A stretch of 64,000 bases of DNA, taken from positions 21,062,100 to 21,126,099 of the forward strand of contig NC_034009.1 of assembly GCF_000346465.2 (NCBI RefSeq), given 5' to 3'. The notes below the pieces were generated by a model that ran no database searches, had not been told where the DNA came from, and saw only the letters and a list, made by a program, of their open reading frames with translations. A program made the translations under genes and the position numbers. How positions within the stretch are numbered: the stretch's first letter is position 1; each line of letters opens with the position of its first letter. Below are positions 32,666 to 45,557 of the stretch, piece by piece. Origin of the DNA: Prunus persica (Eukaryota; Streptophyta; Magnoliopsida; Rosales; Rosaceae).

Positions 32666-35600
32666 TGATGAGTATATTTTATATTATATATTTAACCTCA
32701 TTCTTAGTATATTTTGGTTAATATTTTAGAAGAATTTTGATACTTTAAATTATATTTTCAATTTAGGACTTTCGATTTCCTCTGGAGCAAAACATAATCA
32801 AATGGACGAATGTTGGAGTCATTCTAGTTGGAGGACGTTCGTGAGCCACTTAGCTTGATCGCATCAAAATTTCAGATTTTTCTACCAAGCGGTTATTTTC
32901 TGGCAATAAAATAAAGGAGCAGTGCGCGGTGCTGGAATAATGACGTTTTAGGTTTTTATTGCATTTTTGGAGCCCAAGATGACCTCGGATGGGTTCGTGA
33001 CCTTCTGGAGAAGTGTTCAAAATATTTTTATCTTTAAAACAAGCTATCTTGGGCCAGATTTGGAGGAGATTTGAGGTAAAAACGTGGCTGGGCAGATTTT
33101 GGGCAGATTCTCCTAATTCAATTTGGACTTTATTTTCTAGTATTATTTTATTTTACTTAGTTTCCTTGTGGGGATTGGGCAGTTAGGTTTTGGGATGTAT
33201 TTAAGCTCTTTCTCACAGCAATTTTAAGACTTCTCTTTTGGCTCTTGAAAGTGGAGAGCAATTGCTAGGGTTTTGGAGTGCTGCGACTTTCAGGTGTTTT
33301 TATTCCCATTCATTCGAATGATATTTTCTTTGATTTTAATTATGAATATGCGTAACTAATTCCTTTTGCTAGGGTGAAGCCTTGACCTTAGCATGAATAT
33401 GTGATTTTTATTTATTGCTTATGATGAGTGCATGCCTACTTTGAATTGTTAATCACTGTTTTAAACTATCTAATTGTCTTAATGCTTGATCACCATTAGG
33501 ATCTTTAGAAAAGTAATTGGATGCAATTTTGGTCGGAAGGTTCCCTGAAATTGATGCTAGCTTCTTGTGATTAATAATTGTAATTTCACTTAAGATGAAC
33601 ACCACGTCTTAAGGGTTGCATGATTATTCATAGGGTTTTCACAAAACTTAATGAGTCTTTCATGTTCAGATTTGATCCAAACGTCTGGACGGGTTGCATG
33701 TTGGATATACGTTCTGTGTTGGAGGGTCCAAGTAGAATATACATTAGGAAAACCTAACCTTCAAAGTGGCATGTGCAAATCATAAGTAATTAGTAAAAGT
33801 TCGTAGGATTGCTAGGTGATGATGAAACCCTAGTTCTTTTATAAATTGGTATTTCAAACCCTTTTCTTTCAATTGTAATTGTTTTTGTTTGGGCTCAATT
33901 TGGCGCACCTAGCCTAACAATACAAGAGCCCAGAATAATAAAAGCCACAGGATCTAAAATCTGGACTGTGCAAAACAGAAATCAAAGGCCCAAAGTCCAA
34001 AAAAGGCCTAGCCCAAGATTTATCAAAATATGGCAGGTAGACTTGGGCCCCCCAAAAAAGAAAAGCAACCAGCCTTGGGCTCCAGAAAAATCAAAGCAGC
34101 CCGGTATAATTAAAAAGAAGAGAAACCCAAAAATTGGAGGCAAACCCACGTGATCTCCTGACTTGGAAAAGTCAACAATTTCAACTATCACAAAGAGTTG
34201 ATTGGGAATTAATTAAAAGCAGTTTAGTAGCAACAAGACTTCTCTGAATCTCTGCCATCAGAAAATCAAGATCCCTTTTATATATTTAGAAATAATGTTT
34301 CTACTCCAAAGAGGGTGATCGTTCAAAGAGATAAGCATTCTATGTTCTTGAAAAGAGATAAGCAGGAGGACATGGAGTTGTTCAAACTGGGAAATCAAAC
34401 TAACCATCACGATTTGAGCTCTCACAAGGGGCAGTTGGAATTAAAGAGAGGTTTGGTCCTCTTTCAAAAATGAAGAAGTGATTTGTCTTAAAGACTGACC
34501 ACTCAGGGCTTATCTGCCAGAATTGATGAACCCCCTTTTTTTCTTTGCATTTAATGAAAGATCTTTTGAGAATTTTGCTGCCCATTATGAAAAGAAAGAA
34601 GCCCTACTCCAAAGCATTTCTTATAAATATGAGAGGGGGTGAACAGGGCAAAGGACACACTCATTTCAACAATCAATCAAGCAATCAAAAATCAACCAAA
34701 GATAAAAAACTCAAAATGTTCACCTGATCACTGAGAACCTTCAAACAAACTGGAGCAACCAAAAGCTCATTTGAGCCACAAAAGAAGCCAGCTATAGATC
34801 AGAACTTCCAAAGTTCAGACTTATAGAAATAAGTCATTCAAAACGAGACTTCTCTCGTTACAAATTTGGTTCAGTAAAAGCCAAGATAAGCAGAGTTTGA
34901 GTTTTCATAAATATGAAAACCTCAACAAATTTTACAGTGCAGTTCCAGCTTATTAAGTCCACAAGTCCAGCCACTTCTGCCCCTTCAGACTGAAGAAGCC
35001 GCAGTTCTGCCCGTTCAAAAGCCTCCCAAGGCTTGAAGTAGATTAAAGCTCTGCCAAAATTGAACTTTGGTATCGATTTACAGCTGAAGCTAAGCAGTTG
35101 AAGTTGTTAACAACTTAGTCCAGCCCGGATCAGAAGTTTCTACCTAGGCAGAAATAGAATTCCAGCCGTCTTTTTGTCTTTCTAGAGTTGATTTTTTCCT
35201 TTTTAATTCTGTAGAAGGCAGTTCTGCCTAAAATAGTCCACTTTATTATCATCTATTTTGGTCAGAACTACTAATTTTATACTGTGATAAATTATGAAGT
35301 CCTCACCAGTCTGAGGCAGAAAAAGAACTTACTTGGGAGATATTCCTCACCCAAATTCACAATCGCTTATTTAGAAATCAGTAACTTGGGGCGCAAGTTA
35401 TATATTTTAAAGAAGTCTGCTAGGATTTTTTATTGCTAGCAGTGGCACGCTCGCACACCAAAGAAAGTTGGTTTATTGACCAGTCAATGGTTTTCAAGGC
35501 AATGGGGAACTTTGCCCTTCCATCACAGGAGCAAACATAAAACGGGTGAACAGTTTTTAGTATCAACCAAATTCATAATCATCTTTCTTAACCTTTTATT

Positions 35601-35761
35601 TTAAGTAGTTATTTGGAAATTATTTTTACTTAAATTGCTAATTAGTCCTTGAGGAAAACGACCTTGCATGAGCATCTATACTACAATAGCCTTGTATTCT
35701 TGTAAGTATTTTATGTGATTTTAACCCTGTTTGCACAGGTACTAAAAATCCTATCACTAAA
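32661..35761 (+). mobile_element. Solo LTR X1 with 5-bp TSD, itself interrupted
   Basis: The LTR runs 32666-35756, begins TGATGAGTATA and ends CCTATCA, and is flanked by CTAAA on both sides (32661-32665 and 35757-35761). Without the nested insertion at 33896-35552 it is about 1430 bp. It resembles the 1528-bp LTR at 43620-45147 in length, in its start, and in late blocks such as 'catctatactacaat' (35671-35685). It has no coding domain. The superfamily is uncertain. Confidence 0.75.
33891..35557 (+). mobile_element. Solo LTR W nested in X1
   Basis: The LTR is 33896-35552 (1657 bp), TGTTTGGGC... to ...GGGTGAACA, with GTTTT on both sides (33891-33895 and 35553-35557). The TSD is simple sequence, so it is slightly less secure. 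A TATA-like TTATAAATATGAGAGGGG at 34620-34637 points to plus orientation. No internal domain is present, hence solo. Confidence 0.65.
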
Positions 35762-37246
35762 CTAACGATCATCCCCTCTTTGAGCACTCAATTTTAGTTA
35801 AACGCTTGTTATATAATTAACTGGATGTCAATCACAGAACTTCTGAGTTCTACACCAATGACCGTGTAAGTGAAGAAAACTTTAGACTGAACTTAAAGAT
35901 TCATTGAAAATCTACACGATAAAACTTTTAGAGATGGGAACGGAAGAAAAGAATTGAAATCATGACTTCAGAAACAAAATCTTTACCCAAGTATCTTAAG
36001 CCAAGTGATAGATGTGCCACTTTAAAATCCTACAATCCTTATACTTATATAATCCCACACATTTGAGTGAACGTCAAAGCCCTCACTTTCTCTCTCTATG
36101 GGCGCCCCTATGTATTATTGGGCTTGTTGGGTCTTTTATTTTATGTTGTCATGTAAAACATAACTTAAAGGCTCAAAGGATCCAAGCCTAATGGGCCTTA
36201 GGAATCTGAAACTCTTTAATGCCCAAGTTGAACATCCTATGTTTGAGTGATTAATTAATTCTTTTAATTAATGTTTGCCATAATCCATTACCATTTTGAT
36301 TGACTTAATCCTCTTCTCTGGTTTTACAAACTTTCTATCTCAATTGGTGTGTGATCCATTAGGTTCTAATTAGTTAGGCAGTGGACGATTAGAATTCTTA
36401 TTTTCGGTTGTGAATTAAAACTCCTTTTTAATTCTTTCTTTTATAAGGGCCCAGTTATGGTATATCATCAAAGCTTTCACAAGCTATGAGTGACCCCTAA
36501 CAGTATATCATGACTACCCAAACCAAAATAGAAAATGCAGACGACCTATTCAATTGGAATTACAATGCAATATGATCGTTCTCTTTTCCAAATAATCATT
36601 AATCAGATTAATAGGATACATAATTTATGTCAAATCCCTAATGTGATTATTCAATACTTATATGATTCACTTGAGCATGATTAGAAACACCTTCAATGAT
36701 TAGAAACACCTTCCTTATGCAGGCTCACTACTATGGCAAGAGATAGTTAATCTCATATTCCTTTACATTGCTTTATCTTTATCTCATATTCTTTGGACTT
36801 ATTGTTTAAGCAGATAACGATTAAGGAGACATTTTTTTATATTAAAGAATAAACTTGCCATTATGATTAACCATAAGAGGTAATGAAATATCCACAAAGT
36901 TACGTCATATGTTTGACTTTAGGGCATATTCCAATAGTAAGTTGGTCTTTTTTGCAGTTCTATATGCAAGGTCCATGTTCTAGGCTTGGTATTATAATAA
37001 CCATTTGACTACCATGAGGATAGAAGTCACTAATACATCTGATAAAAACCACATCATCAATATTTGTTAATCACTTGTTAATTATTTGTCAATCATCTGT
37101 TATGCATACTGAATCATATGTTAAGAGTTTCTTTGTAGGTTTAGAGCTTGGTGGACACTCATTAGAATAAGACAAATGTTACAACAACTTCGAAAACAAA
37201 AAGTTGCATATCAAGCATAAATTAAGAGTTTAGAAGAGTTATTTGT
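35762..37246 (+). repeat. LTR-like repeat related to 26550-27640
   Basis: This shares blocks with 26550-27200, for example around 'atgtcaaatccctaatgt' (36628-36645). It is AT-rich with no reading frame of interest. I could not fix ends or a target duplication. Confidence 0.4.
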
Positions 37247-37846
37247 TACGCCCTGGACTCGGGGTACGGTGGAAATCCCGCACCCGGTGCGTGAGAAAAC
37301 AAAATAAAATATAAAGGCTAATACATGGTTAAAATAAATTTCTCTTCTAAAAATAGCTCTAAAATCTTACAAATGTACCAAAAATAAGTAACATTGTACC
37401 ACTCTCATCTAATTCAATCTCAGCTCGCCTATCATCCGTCTTTTGGGTTTTAAGCATGCCAGTTCTATAAAGGGGCGAGCGAAACCACAGCTTAGTAGGG
37501 ATATAAACCTTATGAAAGTAAATTGATATAACTAAATTAAATGAAAAGCAATCACATAGTTAAATAATGTATCAATGATAATAATGCATGTATGGTCTTT
37601 GTCTATTCCCGTTAATTCATATAACTGGACAAGCAAATCTCGCACGTCCCATACCATGCTTATACCACTTGGTCCCCAATACCCATTTATATGAATTAAC
37701 ACCCATCTCAACCATCCCATCATTCCTCTTTTGTTAGTCATCTTATCTAAGCCATTGATCTCCAAGCCCAAATCACCCAATCGACAATTATACCGCTGAT
37801 ATCCTTTTCTACTGTGCACATGAGCTCGCTTGAACTTGGTCCCTAC
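37247..37846 (+). repeat. LTR-like repeat, 'TGTTACACCC' family, copy 2 (left part)
   Basis: It starts TGTTACGCCCTGGACTC and runs in step with 5886-6500 (shared 'gcacgtccca' and 'tgcttataccacttggt' blocks). It stops at GGTCCCTAC, where a hAT element begins. The homology resumes at 49341 after the hAT, so the original repeat was continuous before the insertion. Confidence 0.65.
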
Positions 37847-39371
37847 CAGTAGTGGAGCTAGAAATTTTTTACAGAGGGGGCTCCTCTCATATATTGAAGT
37901 ATAAAGTTTCTTTAGGGTGACAATCAATCAAATTTATTACTTTAAACAAAATCTCTGTTTTAATTTCTATACTCCATTATTTTACATGTTACATTACCTA
38001 TCTACTTATCATCAATCCTGACAAACAATAAAATGAAATGTACTTTATCAAAGATACACACTAGGAAAATTTCAATGGTAATTTATAGGGCTGTGAGGTT
38101 GAACTGCAATAACCGAAAAAACTCGATTTCTGATCGAGTTTTATGGATGACAAACCGTCGTTGATTGGAAAGTCAATGCCGTTGCGGTCAAACAATCAGA
38201 CTGATTAGTGCCAGTACCAGATTTGGTATTTGAAAACCAACACCGTCAGCTACCACAACCGACCGTGCATATTAGAAATAATAAAAAAATTGAAACTTTC
38301 CTGAGCAACTTCCCACCCCCAACCTTCCCCCTCTCATTTTTTCTCTCCCACTCTCCCCTTGTGAGAAAGAGATGTTGGCAGAACAATAGGAAATATGAAT
38401 TTAAATTATAATAATTCTCAACAAAATTGTAATCATCAAATATACAACAAATTTAAGTGGAATTAATTTAAATCAACAAATACAAATGTGTAGAAATATT
38501 GACAACTTTAGCGATTGAGGCTTGCAAGAATTGCAATGTCCTGAAGACAGATTTCATGCCCTAGTGCTCGTAGTTCTATAGGCGTCCATCTCCCAGGATT
38601 CAACAATCGATAATTCTAAATTAAAGCACTTCAATTTAAGACTCTGGCGAACCAATTATATATTTGTACTCTCAAGGCAAAATTAGGAAGAATTTAACAA
38701 TAGAGTACTAGGGATACTCTTTGTTTTTCATGGGTAAGAACTCTCTTCATTCTATATCTCAAGTTGGTGAGGGTGTTTGGTTTATATAAAACTCATTACA
38801 CCTCTTATTGAAACATAAGTAGCTTTTCATTTGAAAAGCTACAGACACAACTCTATAGAAACAAGATCACTTGATCATATGAATTCCATTGTTTAATTAT
38901 TAATAACTGCACTTTAAAGGATAACTAAGTGTAAAACAAGTACTAAGACACACGACACTTATTTTTCATTCACTATAGAAATTAAATATTATTAAATAAT
39001 ATACAATTTCCAATAAGAGAGAAAGAGCAGAAAGAGTTTCAGAGAAGAGAATGGGAGAAAGAGAAGAGGAAGAATGAGGGAAAGAGTAGGGATCTGGTAA
39101 AACAAAAAATGGCTGAGAAGAGGGAGGAGAAAGAGAAATACTGATGTTTAAAGAAAAAAGAAAAGAAAAAGAAACCCGTGAGTTTTGGCTTCTGATGTGG
39201 TGTGGCATGAATGGTTCTTTGAATAAAAAAAAAAAATCATTGATACCCTAGTATATATATATATATATTTAATACAATATGTAAAGGATTAAAAAATAAA
39301 AATAAAAGTCAAAAAAATGGTTAAGTGAGAGGGAATAGGCAACGACATGTGAAAACAAAAAGAAAGGAACT

Positions 39372-39579
39372 TAAGAGTATTCGCAATAGTTGTTCAATAG
39401 TTCAATGTAATATTTCAATTTTTTGAACTATTTTGGTATCTATTGAATTGAACAGTAGATTTATTTGCAATGGTACAGTTCAATATATTCAGATCAATAG
39501 TTATGTCTTTTTTACGTACTCAAAATAAAATGGATAAATTTAATAACACTAAAAATTGTACTACTGAAATATTCTCAAA
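39372..39579. mobile_element. Tourist-like MITE, 202 bp
   Basis: The left end is GAGTATTCGCAATAG (39375) and the right end, reverse complement, GAGAATATTTCAGTAG (ending 39576). The flanks are TAA and AAA, one mismatch. Internal 'gttcaatagttcaat' style blocks recur inverted. It is non-coding. Confidence 0.45.
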
Positions 39580-39627
39580 GAGATCTTTAAAAAGAAACTA
39601 ATTTTGAATATATTTGAAAAAAAATAC

Positions 39628-42207
39628 CATTGCGTAGAGCACATCGAGATGAGTCCGTAAACACGTAGTGGGCTCAAATCCTAGTTGTATCGAGATACGA
39701 TCAAAATTTAAGTAGGAGCAAAATCGTAATTTTTCGAAACTAGTTTTTAAAAATCAGAATCTCTCTCTCTCTCTCTCTCTCTCTCCCCCCACGAGCAGAC
39801 CCCCCTCCCCCGACTGTTTGTTTAGCCGTAAGGCCCTCCTAGCCACGACCGCTTGCACCGGCAGCCATCGGAGCTGGGACCGGTCCCAAAATGACTGGCC
39901 AGACTCTGTCGTCCTACCCCACCTTGTCGCCACCTACACCGCGCTCTCAGGTTGCCGAAAATTCAAGAAATCCGGCCGATTTTGTGTGAGTTTTTCTCTA
40001 GCTTGTTCGAACAATTTCTGGCACGAAATCTTGCAATCCAGGTATGCTTTCTCAACCTCTCAAGGTGCTCTAGCTGCTGGTTGTGGTATTTAGAAGAAAT
40101 TTCTGAGTTTTAGAGGGTAATTAAGCGATAATAGTTTGGCCGATTTTCGGCCTCCGATTCCGGCCACTTCCATCGACGTTTTGGGGTAGGTCCAAGAACA
40201 AAAATTTGTTCCACTCTATGTGCTAATCATGTAGGTATAAGTCTTGACCGGCGGTTTGAGATTTTCTGATTGCCGGAATTGCTTTGGACACTCACGCGCT
40301 GCCAGCGCGTGGGCCACTTTTTGTCTGGTCCTAGAGTCCTAAAATCATCCTCATGTCGTCCCGAGCACAACAGTATGTTCGGATATGAATTTGGTTATCG
40401 TTTGAGTGTCAAACGGATATCGCTTATTAGGCGTTATCCGGGTTCGATATGTTCGGACCGTTGGATCGATCCCAATTTGAAATATGTTGATCTAGGCCTC
40501 CCTAGGAGCGTGTAGGAATTTGCGGATCGTGAATCGGAGTCCCGGATGCTCCAATTCAATAATTCAAAGTTTATGATAAATGATAACCGTCCGATCAGGC
40601 GATCGTGAGCGATCCGACCGTTCGAGTCAGACCAAATTGGCAAGACATGTCTATGAAACCTTGTTGAACCCATAGGAACTTTCAGATCGAAAATTAGAGG
40701 TCGTGGGCCCATCGGCCCTGGTTGACCCAATTTAAAAAGTTTGACCCTCGGTTGACCGTGAGTCTTTCGAGGTAGTTTCACCTTCAAGAAGTGCTAGACG
40801 ACAATATAAACGAGGCTTAACTGTTCGTGAATTATTTTGATTACAGTTGGATCATGAGTTATGATATAGTATTTTATTGTTTTCCTGAGTATTATATTAA
40901 GATTCAAAGGTTATTTTGCTATTTATTTATTTATTAATGTTATTGTAATTATTATTAAAATAATACTTGACCGAGTGTTATTGGATGATTTAATGCGTAT
41001 GAGTTATTATGCAATTGCTTTTACTCTCTAAGGATATATTATATTGTGATTAGTTGTGAAGAGTTGAGAAAAGATTTGATATACAGATTTGTGGAATAAG
41101 GGGAAAAATTATGATAAGTTTTGGATATGGTTTTCAAACCCATCATAGGAGTACCCCCAGTTGCTTTGAAATAGTTTGGTTATTTTTGATAATCCCCCAT
41201 AAGTTTCGAGGGCGCCTGAACCGTGTGGTGCGAGGATTGCGGCTCGGGTTGACTTGGTGTCTCTGAGGTTTGTGAGGATTGTGGCTCGCGTTGACTTGGT
41301 GTCTCCGAGGACTGCGAGGATTGCGGCTCGAGTTGACTTGGTGTCTACAAGGCCTGCGAGGAATGCGGCTTGGTTAACTTTGTGTTTTTGAGGCCTGCGA
41401 GGATGGAACTGATAGGATACTTGGAAATAACAGAATATTACTGGAATTGACGGAATACGATTGGAATTGACGGTATATTACTGGAATTGACGGATTGGAA
41501 TTGACGGTATATTAAAGGAAATGACGGAATATGAATGGGGGGTACGCCTAGGTGGAGAATATTTGGGTTTTTAAGAGGTTTAAACAAAAACTGAGGATTT
41601 TATCTTGGTATTTTCAGGTAAAATTTTAATAACTATTTTTCTGATTTTATGAGGCAAGTAATGAATGGTTTTGGTTCTTCATTCACGTACATGAGCTTTC
41701 TGTGAAATTGTTTGTTTTTACATATGATTTACACAAATAAAATATAAATTGATTCATGGATTTGAGGAAATTTTTTGAGTAGCCTATTTACGTGTAAATA
41801 TACTAAGTGAAGAACTACGTGTGGCTTGATCCTTTGTTAAGGGTACGTAGGCAACCTAGAAGTACTAGGTGTGGCCACAAGACCAAGTGATTGAAAAGCT
41901 ATTCAGTTAAGTTATATTGAAATATGTTAACATATTCTTGTTGTTCTATAAATTGGGATCAGTTTCAGTTAGCAGAATGATTTATTTGATTTAAAAAGGC
42001 CTGAGGCCATAAATATGTGAGATTTGGTTGCATGGATTCTATTATTATGCATGTTGAACGGTTGTGGATGTTTAAATTGCTTGTTATACAGGTGGTAAAC
42101 TTTGTTAGAAGGGCAATTTGGTCAATTGTGCCCGATACCTGCCAGGTGTTGGACACTCACAAGGTTCGGCTTAAATTCCAAAGTGGAATTTGGGTCGGGT
42201 CTTGTCA
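39628..42207 (+). mobile_element. Long-family LTR D, 5'-truncated, plus orientation
   Basis: This is an inverted relative of LTRs A, B and C. The homology starts at 'ataccattgcgtagagca', lacking about the first 150 bp of the family, and ends exactly at GGGTCTTGTCA (42207). No primer binding site follows (ATGCAAGC instead), so it is a truncated solo or 3' LTR. It belongs with C and E by its 'ggatgcggctc' tandem block (41232-41402) and by its 'actacgtgtggcttgatcc' segment (41814-41832). Confidence 0.8.
41232..41402 (+). repeat. 42-bp tandem repeat inside LTR D, four copies
   Basis: Units begin GAGGATTGCGGCTCG and repeat every 42 bp (the last is 41 bp). The same repeat is present in reverse in LTR C and, broken into 21-bp half-units, in LTR E. 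A second short tandem array of 'tggaattgacgg' units follows at about 41430-41530. Confidence 0.9.
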
Positions 42208-42646
42208 ATGCAAGCTACACATGAGGGATATGCCATAAACCCATGCTTGGTTTTTGTGATTTTCATGAAGAAAACAAAAACTTGACCACATAGAAATAAA
42301 ACAAGAGGACTTGACCACATAGACCCATGCTTGGTTTTTTGATTTTCATTCGAGAAATGTTTCCCTTTAATATTTGTTTGAAAATAATGACAATTTCAAA
42401 ACAAACAAAAAAGAGTTTGTAGTGAATGGAGTAAAGTATACAAATTCTAGTCATATATATAGGAAAAGAATGAGATAAAAAATGGTTAACGGTGAAATTG
42501 GTTAATGCTGGTTTTCAATGCTGTTATTTGTTAATATTTGAAAATTAATGGCATAATGCATTAATTGCTGTATTTATATATATTTTTATTGGTATGTGGA
42601 TCTCATGGTTTGTTTATTGCAATTGTAATAGAGGGTTCATCACATA
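42208..42646. other. Residual hAT interior with a short duplication
   Basis: ACCCATGCTTGGTTTTT occurs at about 42239 and again at about 42322, with a 'cttgaccacatag' block repeated between, giving a partial tandem duplication of about 83 bp. There is no gene. The segment ends with AATAGAGGGTTC next to the second hAT. Confidence 0.6.
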
Positions 42647-43614
42647 TAGGGGTGTAATTCGGCTGGAACAGATCGGAAACAGGTATTCCGAATTCCGATC
42701 CGAAATGTTTCGGAATTGATTTTCAGTTTCGATGTCGATTTCGAAAATTCGGAATATACTAACTCTATTCCGATACGGAATTCTCGGTATTTTCGGAAAC
42801 TTTCAAAAATCACTATTTTCGGAAATTTTTTGAATATCACTCTATATGCTGAATATCACTTTTTTTTACTTCCTATATGGTATATATATTATATATTACT
42901 TATAATTATATGCGTGTTTAGTTAATATAGGGAGAGAGAGTTTTTGTCTCATATAATTAAATGTTTGTTTAATTTTGGGTTGTATAAATATAACTTGGGA
43001 AATGTTTTATGTATACACATACATTGTACAAAAAAAGATACACACATACATTAAAAACAAAATGAAAGTATTTCACGCGGTATTAGTTAATGACAAATTA
43101 ATGAAAAAATAGTTTGTGATTTGTATATTTGTTCATTCTTAAAAAAGTGTTAGTCTTGCTCTAGACAAGCACCCATATACTCTTATCATGATTCATAAAT
43201 AACAAGTGCACATACGAATTTTTTTTATATAATATGTTTATATATAATAACCACACATATGCACTTTTGTTATATTCAAACAAGCATATTAGCCAAAAAT
43301 ACATAGGCTTAAAGTAATATACATACTCCTATACATATGCACATATATGTATATATAATATACCTTTAGTATATATGTAGGCATGTGTATACTTCTTATG
43401 TATACATGTATGTGTGTTTTATATATACACATATATAGAATATATAAATATACATGCATTTTTGTTATATAGTATGTTTGGATATAATAACCCCCACATA
43501 CATTTATATGAGTATACATGCATTTTGATCCCCTAAACCATATGATCAATTTAATAAATCGTTTAGTGGTATTTGATTCAATTTGAGCTAAAAGCAGAGG
43601 AGAAATCAATCCAT

Positions 43615-45152
43615 AGAACTGATAGGAGCATATTTATGCGACTTTGCTATCTTATTTCTTTGTATTTACTTAGTTAATTCCCATTTATTAGAGTGATTTA
43701 GCTTATTTTCGTACTATTGTAGGTCCAGATGGCAAGATTGGCAAGAAAGGGCATTTTGGAGCATTTTAGAGCAGTTTTGGACTTGGAATGGATAGCATAT
43801 GCATGGGGCAAGATGGATGGACGTTTTTGAAGTTCAAAGAGGCTTGGAATGTGCTAAAAAGATGGGGAAATTAATTCAAGAATCAGCTTCTGGGAAGAAA
43901 CAACCCTAACTGATTTTATTTTATTTTACCTTATCCTAATCCTATTCTACCTAAATTCCAGCAGGAAAAAGGGGGGATTAATTTCAGATTAAGAAACCTA
44001 AAAACCTGGTTCTAGAAGAAAGCATTGGGGCCGCACCTCTTTCCTAGAAAGGTGGTGCCTGGGCCTTATCCTTGTTCCTAAAGAAATCTGCCAAACAAAA
44101 CCCTAATTTCTAGGTTTTCTACTGCGCCCTTTTACCCTAGATCTACCACATATATAAAGGAGGGATTGCCATAGGAGAAAGGGGTTCTTGGGTGCCGTAG
44201 CAAGAAAGGAGAAAGAGAGAAGAAGAACTTGGAGCCGGAACCTGCTGCATCCATTGGGGTTTTCAGAGTTCTTCCCTTGATTAGTTTAAATGTTTATTCT
44301 AGATTGCTTTTCAATTATTATGAACATGTGTGACTGAATCTCTTCTAAGTTAGAGGTGAATTCGAAGCCATGGACATATGTTTTATATGAATTGATTACT
44401 TCCAGTTATGGTTTCATAAAGTATGAATGTGATTTACTTTTCTATTTTATTGAGGACTTATTCTTGTATGTTTATTAAGGACGCACACTTAGTTTGTATG
44501 CAGGGATTTGATGCTAGAATATAAGAGAATTTCACCTAATCGTTATGAACTTATATTCACAAGTAGTAAAAGTCACTAGTCATGATTGCGTTAAGTAAAT
44601 TCCTGGCACGAGTATCATGCTTTTCATAGTTACAAATGCCTTGTCAAGGCTTATGATTTTCATAGAACTTAATGATCTTTGATTTGTATCTCTATCATGC
44701 TGTTCATATAGAGAACTTGATAAGGATAATTTGATTGCATCCCTGAGTCCAATTCAATGAACTTAGGAAGATGTGAGAGTTAATTAGTGCGTTCACAATT
44801 AATTTGGGGCTTTGTCATTCATACTTTATAGAAAGAGTAACTGGAGATCGATTTGTGTGCATATGTTCCATGTGTGGAGAAGAATCCTCTAGCTATCCCT
44901 TCATCCATATTTCATTCACAACTTAGTTGTTTGCTGCTGTCAGTATTACTTTAGTCTTAATCGTCCAAATCACTGCCCCCCCTCCTCCACAATCATTGTT
45001 CCCTTAACTTAGTTTTCAGTTTAATAAGTTTAATTTGTGTTGATTAGCATCCCTTCTAATCCCCGGAATAGAACGATCCCTACTTACTCATACTACGATT
45101 GCATAATTTATAGGATTTAATTTGTGCGTTAGTTATTTAACATGCCAAGAAC
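43615..45152 (+). mobile_element. Solo LTR X2 with 5-bp TSD
   Basis: The LTR is 43620-45147 (1528 bp), TGATAGGAGC... to ...AACATGCCA, flanked by AGAAC on both sides (43615-43619 and 45148-45152). It resembles X1 in length and in several blocks. No domain is present. The sequence beside it (43530-43614 and 45240-45340) is a direct duplication of the host. Confidence 0.75.
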
Positions 45153-45557
45153 ACTAACATAATTCAATATTCCAAAATAACAAATTGAAATTACCCCATG
45201 AACCATGATCAATGAGAAGTGGTGTGGTCTAGTTTGGAAAACTTTTATCCCTTAAACCATGATCAATTTAATAAATCATTTAGTGTTACAATTTGATTCA
45301 ATTTGAGTTAAAATAAGAGGAGAATCAAACCATACCAAACTAACATAATTCAACATTCCAAAGTAGTACTAGTCAAAGGAACCTAGCTACAATTATGATA
45401 GTTAAAAGGCTTATAAATTAATATACTCCAATGTTTAGCATATATGAATGTTTAGTGTATAGTCATAAAGTAATATATACTCTTATGTTTAGTATACATG
45501 TACATTTGAATATTTGTATGTCGGTACTTAAATATAAAAAATAATAAATGACACATA

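Noticed and set aside
43289..43609. Tyr/Ile-rich minus frame
   Set aside because: It comes from ATATAC-type simple sequence inside the second hAT.
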